Assembly: GCA_934526015.1 (NCBI GenBank)
Contig: CAKSZY010000002.1
Span: 62,001 to 126,000 of the forward strand
Source of the DNA: an uncultured Dokdonella sp.
GTDB lineage: Bacteria; Pseudomonadota; Gammaproteobacteria; Xanthomonadales; Rhodanobacteraceae
DNA length: 64,000 bases
Reading direction: 5' to 3'
Part shown: positions 59,415 to 64,000 of the stretch, one piece after another
Layout of the letters: the number at the start of each line of letters is the position of its first letter
Position numbering within the stretch: position 1 is the first letter of the stretch
Made by a program: the position numbers and the translations under genes
Notes under the pieces: model-generated
The model's database searches: none
What the model was told of the DNA's origin: nothing
What the model saw: the letters and a program-made list of their open reading frames with translations, nothing else

Positions 59415-60734
59415 TCAGCGTTGACGGTAAGGCCCCCAGGCCGGCTCGCGTACGTCACCTTCGGCGAGCACGAGGCGCTGGCGGACCCGGCCGTCAGCCG
59501 ATACGGTATAAAGCACGCCGCGCGGACCCTCCGTCGCGGCATACAGCACCATGCTTCCATTCGGTGCGAAACTGGGCGATTCGTCCACGTTTCCGATGGA
59601 TATCTCGCGATATCCGTTCGTGGCACGGTCCAAAACCGCGATACGATACACGTTTCCATTGCCCTGTGCCATGGCGATTTTCTTGCCGTCGCAGCAGAGC
59701 GAAGCCTTCGCGTTGTACTGTCCCTGGAAGGTCAGGCGGGTCGCCTCGCCGCCGCTCACCGGTGTCTGGTAGAGCTGCGGTTTGCCGGAGCGGTCCGAGG
59801 TGAAAATCAGGCTGCGGCCGTCCGGTGTCCACACCGCCTCGACGTCGATGGCGAAGTGGTTGGTGACCTTGGTGGTGTGCTTGCTGGCGAGATCCATGAC
59901 GTAGATGTCGGGATTGCCGCCCCTGGACAGGGTCAGGGCGATGCGGCTGCCATCCGGCGAGAACGCCGGCCCGCCGTTGATGCCCTTGCTGGCCGAGACC
60001 AGCTCGCGCGATCCGGTGGAGAGGTCCTGCACGTAGATCGAGGAATTGCCGCGCTCGAACGACACGTAGGCGAGGCGGCGGCCGTCCGGCGACCACGCCG
60101 GCGACAGCAGCGGCTCGCGCGAGCGCACCACGGTCTGCGGATTGAAGCCGTCGGAGTCGGCCACCATCAGCGCGTACTGGGTGTTCTGGCCGCTGCCGAC
60201 CGACGTCACGTAGGCGACGCGGGTCCAGAAGGCGCCGCGCACGTTGAGGATCTTCTCGTAGACGAGATCGGCCACCTGGTGGGCGACGTCGCGCAGGCCG
60301 GTACGCTGGCCGGTCATCGCAAGCGACAGCATCGAGCTGCCCGAGGCGACGTTGAACAGCTCGAACTCGACCCGCAGGGCACCCTCGCCGCCATCGACGA
60401 CGCGTCCGATCAGCAGGTAGTTCTGCTTGAGCATGCGCCAGGTGCCGAAGCGGACGTCGGTGCCGCGCGCGGGGAACTCGACGATGTCGTTCTTGCCCAG
60501 CGTGCGGAACTGGCCGGAACGGGCCAGATCGTTGCGGATCACCTCGGCGACGTCGGTCTCCGGCGGCAGGCCGGCGCCCTCGAAGGCGAACGGCACCACC
60601 GCGATCGGCGTGGCCGATTCGGTGCCGACCGGAACCGTGATTTCCAGGGCGCCCTGCTGCGCCGGTGCGGGCGCGGCCAGCACGAACAGGGATGCCGCGA
60701 GGGCGGCGAGCACGAGGCGGAATCGCGTCAGCAT
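59415..60734 (-). CDS. tolB: Tol-Pal system protein TolB
   Basis: TolB is a periplasmic beta-propeller that couples TolA and Pal. The 439-residue product has a signal peptide (MLTRFRLVLAALAASLFVLA, cleavage after APAQ). An N-terminal domain with IAVVPFAFEGAG follows. The six-bladed propeller has repeated PAWSPDGRRLAYVS, PAFSPDGSRIALTLS and VWTPDGRSLIFTSDRSGKPQ units. Its stop lies about 100 bp from pal. Confidence 0.97.
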   Translation of the reverse strand: MLTRFRLVLAALAASLFVLAAPAPAQQGALEITVPVGTESATPIAVVPFAFEGAGLPPETDVAEVIRNDLARSGQFRTLGKNDIVEFPARGTDVRFGTWRMLKQNYLLIGRVVDGGEGALRVEFELFNVASGSSMLSLAMTGQRTGLRDVAHQVADLVYEKILNVRGAFWTRVAYVTSVGSGQNTQYALMVADSDGFNPQTVVRSREPLLSPAWSPDGRRLAYVSFERGNSSIYVQDLSTGSRELVSASKGINGGPAFSPDGSRIALTLSRGGNPDIYVMDLASKHTTKVTNHFAIDVEAVWTPDGRSLIFTSDRSGKPQLYQTPVSGGEATRLTFQGQYNAKASLCCDGKKIAMAQGNGNVYRIAVLDRATNGYREISIGNVDESPSFAPNGSMVLYAATEGPRGVLYTVSADGRVRQRLVLAEGDVREPAWGPYRQR

Positions 60735-60780
60735 GAAGTGGAAACCTCCGGGCCGTGGGTCATTGGGAAGATCGGGTTCG

Positions 60781-61701
60781 TCATCGCGGGCATGCTTCGA
60801 GCGGATAGCAGAAGGTAAGGATCACGTCGCGCCGGAACACGCTCTCGTACCCGCGGTACGGCAGCGCCTGCTCGCGCACCGCCGCTTCCATCGAGGTGCG
60901 GGTGATTTCGTCGGCCGCGCATCCGGGCTGGATGGACGCGGAAATCACCTCGCCACCGGGAATCTGCACGATGCGGATGTTGCAGACCACCGAGGTGATC
61001 CCTTCCGGCCGCCGCCAGTTGTCGACCGCCTGCTTCTGGATGGCGGCGGCGTAACGCGCGGCGAGGCTGTCGTCCTGGCCGCCGGCACCGCTGGTCGCCT
61101 GCTCGGCCTGCTGCGGCACTTCGGGCGCCGGACGATTGCGCTCGGCCTTCTGCTGCTGCGCGGACTGCAGGTCGCGCAGCTGCTCGAGACGCGCCTTCTC
61201 CAGCGCCACCTGGCGCGCCGCTTCCTCGCGCTGCTTGCGGATCTCGGCCAGCTTCTTCGCGCGCTCGGCCTCGGCCTTCTGCTCCTGTTCGAGTTCGATC
61301 TGCTGCTGGCGGATCTTCGCTTCCTGCTCCTTCTTCGCCTGCTCGGCTTTCTCCCGGGCCAGCGCGGCGACCTTCTGCTGGTCCACGCTGTCCATTTTCG
61401 GCGGCGCCGGCGGCGGCGCCTGGGCGGGCTCGGGGGAAGGCTCGGGTTTCGGCGGCTCCGGCTTCGGCGGTTCCGGCGCCGGCACCGGCGGTTTCGGCGC
61501 AGGCCTGGCGGCACGTCGCGCCTGCGGCTTCGGCGCCGCCGTGGGGCCGACCAGTACCGCTTCGATGACCTGTCCCGGCATGACCACCGGCCGGGTTTCG
61601 CGCGTCCACCAGACTCCTCCCAGCACCATCAGCAGGATCACCCCGTGCAGCAGCAGGGACCAGGCAATCGCACGCAGCTTGTCTCCGAAGCTTTCGATCA
61701 T
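60781..61701 (-). CDS. tolA: Cell envelope protein TolA
   Basis: TolA spans the periplasm and transmits the force from TolQR. The 306-residue product has one N-terminal transmembrane helix (IAWSLLLHGVILLMVLGGVW), with the His/Ser face that contacts TolQ. A Pro/Lys/Glu-rich stretch (about 50-95) and a long charged coiled coil (to about residue 185) follow. The C-terminal TolA-III-type domain contains NWRRPEGITSVVCNIRI and two Cys. It is shorter than E. coli TolA in the coiled-coil part. Confidence 0.95.
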   Translation of the reverse strand: MIESFGDKLRAIAWSLLLHGVILLMVLGGVWWTRETRPVVMPGQVIEAVLVGPTAAPKPQARRAARPAPKPPVPAPEPPKPEPPKPEPSPEPAQAPPPAPPKMDSVDQQKVAALAREKAEQAKKEQEAKIRQQQIELEQEQKAEAERAKKLAEIRKQREEAARQVALEKARLEQLRDLQSAQQQKAERNRPAPEVPQQAEQATSGAGGQDDSLAARYAAAIQKQAVDNWRRPEGITSVVCNIRIVQIPGGEVISASIQPGCAADEITRTSMEAAVREQALPYRGYESVFRRDVILTFCYPLEACPR

Positions 61702-61708
61702 GCCTGCG

Positions 61709-62146
61709 TCAACGCCTTGCCGGGGCCTGCACCGGCTGGCTCATCAGGCCGACCTTCGGCACGCCGGCACGCTGCAGCGCCGCCATGGCCTTGTAGATCT
61801 GGCCGTAGTCGACACGTTCGTCACCGCCGATCAGCACGGGGACCTGCGGATTCTGGCGGACGAAAGCTGAAACCTTGTTGACCAGGACATCCTCGTCGAT
61901 CGCCTCGCGGGTGCCGGCACCGATGGTCAGGAACCAGTTGCCATCCTGATCGACGCTGACGACCACCGGCTCCTTCTCGTTCTGGATCGCGGTGGCGTTG
62001 GACTGCGGCAACTGGATGTCGACGCCGAGGTTCATCAGCGGCGCGGTGACCATGAAGATGATCATCAGCACGAGCATGACGTCGATGTACGGCACGACGT
62101 TGATCTCGGCCTTGAGCTTGCGTTTGCGGCGGGTGGATAGAGTCAT
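61709..62146 (-). CDS. tolR: Tol-Pal system protein TolR
   Basis: TolR is an ExbD-like stator component. The 145-residue product has the essential transmembrane Asp in EINVVPYIDVMLVLMIIFMV and the periplasmic domain ending in MAALQRAGVPKVGLMSQPV. Its ATG directly follows heptad element 3, and the preceding bases (CCTAGCCCCCAGCCCGCC) contain no Shine-Dalgarno sequence. Confidence 0.96.
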   Translation of the reverse strand: MTLSTRRKRKLKAEINVVPYIDVMLVLMIIFMVTAPLMNLGVDIQLPQSNATAIQNEKEPVVVSVDQDGNWFLTIGAGTREAIDEDVLVNKVSAFVRQNPQVPVLIGGDERVDYGQIYKAMAALQRAGVPKVGLMSQPVQAPARR

Positions 62147-62149
62147 GGC

Positions 62150-62328
62150 GGGCTGGGGGCTAGGGATTAGGGGCTAGGGGCTAGGGCTCGAGTTCGACAG
62201 ATGGCTCAATTTGTGAGGTATTTGGGAAGACGCGAAACGTCATTGGTCGCCGATAAGCGCGGATTCGCACGAATCTCCAGATGTGCACCCTAGCCCCTAA
62301 TCCCTAGCCCCTAGCCCCTGATCCCTAG
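62150..62328. repeat. Heptad-repeat element, copy 3 (tolQ-tolR junction)
   Basis: On the plus strand five G-rich heptads (GGGCTAG/GGATTAG type, 62151-62185) end in GGGCTCGA. A core of about 95 bp follows, containing GCGGATTCGCACGAATC (itself a small hairpin) and GTGCACCCTAG. Six C-rich heptads (62287-62328) complete it. The tolQ stop codon TAG (62327-62325) is part of the last heptad. The core shares GCGGATTCG and the GTGC-CCTAG border with copy 1. Confidence 0.9.
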
Positions 62329-63005
62329 TCATCCACATGCGCCTGGCGCTGCAGGATCGAGGAGAACTCCTCGAGGAAGGTCTCGTAGCGCAGGGCCACG
62401 CGCTCGACCCGGCTGGCGAAGCGGTTGTAGGCCCACACCGCGGGGATGGCGGCGAACAGGCCCATGGCGGTGGCGACGAGTGCTTCGGAGATGCCCGGCG
62501 CGACCATCGCGATGGTCGCTTCCTTGACGTTGGCGAGGCCCTGGAAGGCGATCATGATGCCCCAGACCGTTCCGAACAGGCCGACGTAGGGACTGATCGA
62601 GCCGACGTTGGCAAGGAACTCGAGGTTGCGCTCGAGGCGGTCGACCTCGCGCGACTGGCTGACCCGCATCGCCCTTTGCGCGCCTTCCAGCAGGCTGCGC
62701 GGATCGACGCCGCGGCGCTGGCGCTGGCGGGCGAACTCGCGGAAGCCGGACTCGAAGATGGCCTCGAGGCCGGACAGGCGGTCGCCGCTGGCGGTGACGT
62801 CCTTGAACAGGGCGGCAAGGTCGGAGCCCGACCAGAAGCGTTCCTCGAACTCGTTGGCCGAGGCATTCGCCGCCGACAGCATGGCCTGCTTGCGGAAGAT
62901 GATGAACCACGAAGCGATGGAGAACAGGATCAGGATCAGCATGACGAATTTCACCGGCATGCTGGCGCCCCAGATCAGGGCGAGGATGTTGAGCTCGTGG
63001 TTCAT
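62325..63005 (-). CDS. tolQ: Tol-Pal system protein TolQ
   Basis: TolQ is the ExbB/MotA-like proton-channel subunit. The 226-residue product has three transmembrane helices: VKFVMLILILFSIASWFIIF, then SPYVGLFGTVWGIMIAFQGL and ALVATAMGLFAAIPAVWAYN, the last two lining the channel. The ATG overlaps ybgC's stop (4 bp). The TAG stop comes from the first unit of a heptad array. Confidence 0.97.
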   Translation of the reverse strand: MNHELNILALIWGASMPVKFVMLILILFSIASWFIIFRKQAMLSAANASANEFEERFWSGSDLAALFKDVTASGDRLSGLEAIFESGFREFARQRQRRGVDPRSLLEGAQRAMRVSQSREVDRLERNLEFLANVGSISPYVGLFGTVWGIMIAFQGLANVKEATIAMVAPGISEALVATAMGLFAAIPAVWAYNRFASRVERVALRYETFLEEFSSILQRQAHVDD

Positions 63006-63445
63006 GGACGAACGATCTCCTGGAGCAGCGATTCTGGAATGGGCCGCGGTCGCCAGCGCGCAGCGTCGAGGCAGGCGATGCGCACGCGCGCATCGACCAG
63101 GGAAACGGCCTCCTTGTCGACCCGCACGAGGGTCTGGTCGACTTCGAAGCTCGCCCCGCGCAGCGCCTCGACGCGCACGCTGGCAAGCAGGGCGTCGTCG
63201 AGCCGCGCCGGACGGTTGAAGCGGATGTCCATGCCATGGACGACGAAAACGATGCCGAGTTCCGCACGCAGGCGTTCCTGGCCGATGCCGGCCGCGCGCA
63301 GCCATTCGCTGCGGGCGCGCTCGAAGTAGCGCAGGTAGTTGGCGTGGTAGACCACGCCGCCGGCATCGGTATCCTCCCAGTACACGCGCACCGGCCAGCG
63401 GAACACGGGAGGGCGGCCGCTGTCGGGAATCGGCTTATTCGCCAT
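63002..63445 (-). CDS. ybgC: Tol-Pal-associated acyl-CoA thioesterase YbgC
   Basis: YbgC is a hot-dog-fold thioesterase of the tol-pal operon, acting on short-chain or malonyl/acyl-CoA in studied homologues. The 147-residue product has [20 protein letters not shown] with the catalytic Asp and [14 protein letters not shown]. The ATG at 63445 lies inside the end of ruvB (11-bp overlap). Confidence 0.95.
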   Translation of the reverse strand: MANKPIPDSGRPPVFRWPVRVYWEDTDAGGVVYHANYLRYFERARSEWLRAAGIGQERLRAELGIVFVVHGMDIRFNRPARLDDALLASVRVEALRGASFEVDQTLVRVDKEAVSLVDARVRIACLDAARWRPRPIPESLLQEIVRP

Positions 63446-64000
63446 CGACCGCCCCGTCCGCCGACACGCTGAACAGGTCCTCGCGACCGGCACGGCGCGG
63501 CACCGGCAGGCCGAGATGGCGCCAGGTCTTCTGCGTGACCATGCGCCCGCGCGCGGTGCGCACGAGGAAGCCCTGCTGGATCAGGTAGGGTTCAAGCACG
63601 TCCTCGATGGTGCCGCGCTCCTCGCTGAGCGCCGCGGCCAGCGACTCGACGCCGACCGGGCCGCCGTCGAAGTTCTCGATGATCGTCGTCAGCAGGCGGC
63701 GGTCGAGGGCGTCGAAACCCTCGGCGTCGACCTTCAGCATCTCCAGCGCACCCTGCGCGACCTCGCGCGTGATGACGCCGTCGGCACGGATCTCGGCAAA
63801 ATCGCGCACCCGCCGCAGCAGGCGGTTGGCGATCCGCGGCGTGCCGCGCGAGCGGCGCGCGATCTCGGTCGCGCCGTCGACGTCGCAACCGATGTCGAGG
63901 ATGCGCGCGGCGCGGCGCACGATCGAGGTCAGCTCGGCGGTGGTGTAGAACTCGAGTCGCTGGACGATGCCGAAACGGTCGCGCAGCGGCGCCGTCAGCA
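63435..64000 (-). CDS. ruvB: Holliday junction branch migration helicase RuvB, C-terminal part
   Basis: The frame is open to the window end. About 187 residues are visible: the sensor-2 region [38 protein letters not shown], and the winged-helix domain ending in [17 protein letters not shown] and the tail of RuvB. RuvB is the ring ATPase of the RuvABC resolvasome. The Walker A and B part lies beyond 64000. The ruvB-ybgC-tolQ order is as in other Xanthomonadales and pseudomonads. Confidence 0.96.
   Translation of the reverse strand, partial: LTAPLRDRFGIVQRLEFYTTAELTSIVRRAARILDIGCDVDGATEIARRSRGTPRIANRLLRRVRDFAEIRADGVITREVAQGALEMLKVDAEGFDALDRRLLTTIIENFDGGPVGVESLAAALSEERGTIEDVLEPYLIQQGFLVRTARGRMVTQKTWRHLGLPVPRRAGREDLFSVSADGAVDGE

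Overview
The window is a GC-rich bacterial chromosome segment with no plasmid, phage or transposon genes. Gene content and order point to a gammaproteobacterium of the order Xanthomonadales/Lysobacterales, perhaps Rhodanobacteraceae or Dokdonella-like. The evidence is the glmM/tpiA/secG/tRNA-Leu/nuoA-N arrangement, a DksA with a long Lys/Pro/Ala tail, the metY-rimP-nusA-infB-rbfA-truB-rpsO-pnp operon, ruvB-ybgC-tolQRAB-pal-cpoB-queE-queC, an EF-P/EpmB pair and a FimX homologue. The family assignment is inference.

Layout. 1-2282 (+): end of a NudJ-like Nudix gene, mnmA and hflD. 2463-4061 (+): a secreted beta-helix protein with a short C-terminal tail. 4155-13574 (-): initiator tRNA, then rimP, nusA, infB, rbfA, truB, rpsO and pnp. 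13694-28812 (-): all 13 subunit genes of respiratory complex I (nuoA-N with nuoC and nuoD separate), preceded by tRNA-Leu, secG and tpiA. 30407-33643: a short-chain dehydrogenase (+), an isopenicillin N synthase-like oxygenase (-) and glmM (-). 33774-38629: dksA (-), yidD-pyrC-M23 peptidase (+) and folE2 (-). 38703-42813 (-): a squalene/phytoene-synthase-like gene, gph, ubiG, an mtaD-like deaminase and efp. 42905-46292 (+): epmB and fimX. 46713-53198: htpX (-), gluQ, two acetoacetyl-CoA reductases flanking phaR, a 2OG-Fe(II) oxygenase and a methyltransferase. 53227-64000 (-): tsaB, creD, a DUF3011 protein, tRNA-Lys, queC, queE and the Tol-Pal cluster up to a truncated ruvB.

How the genes work together. 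The largest block is NADH:quinone oxidoreductase. Translation and tRNA functions are prominent: initiator tRNA, IF-2, RbfA, S15, EF-P with its lysylation enzyme EpmB, TruB, MnmA, TsaB, GluQ and QueC/QueE. Envelope functions are the Tol-Pal complex, HtpX, CreD, YidD, SecG, an M23 endopeptidase and the type IV pilus c-di-GMP effector FimX. phaR and two phbB-type genes indicate polyhydroxybutyrate metabolism, although no synthase gene is present here.

The most unusual non-coding signal is a family of bipartite heptad-repeat elements at operon junctions (303-541, 8242-8626, 62150-62328). Read in the direction of transcription, each begins at or within a few bases of the upstream stop codon with G-rich heptads of the GGGGCTA/GGGGCGA type. 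A roughly 90-110 bp core follows, then complementary C-rich heptads that run up to the start codon of the next gene, which then has no visible Shine-Dalgarno sequence. Other dispersed repeats with inverted structure lie at 27019-27096, 37280-37660, 46330-46645 and 50220-50400. A second point of interest is the co-location of a DksA lacking two zinc cysteines, a dihydroorotase with an altered HxH motif and the zinc-independent-type cyclohydrolase FolE2.
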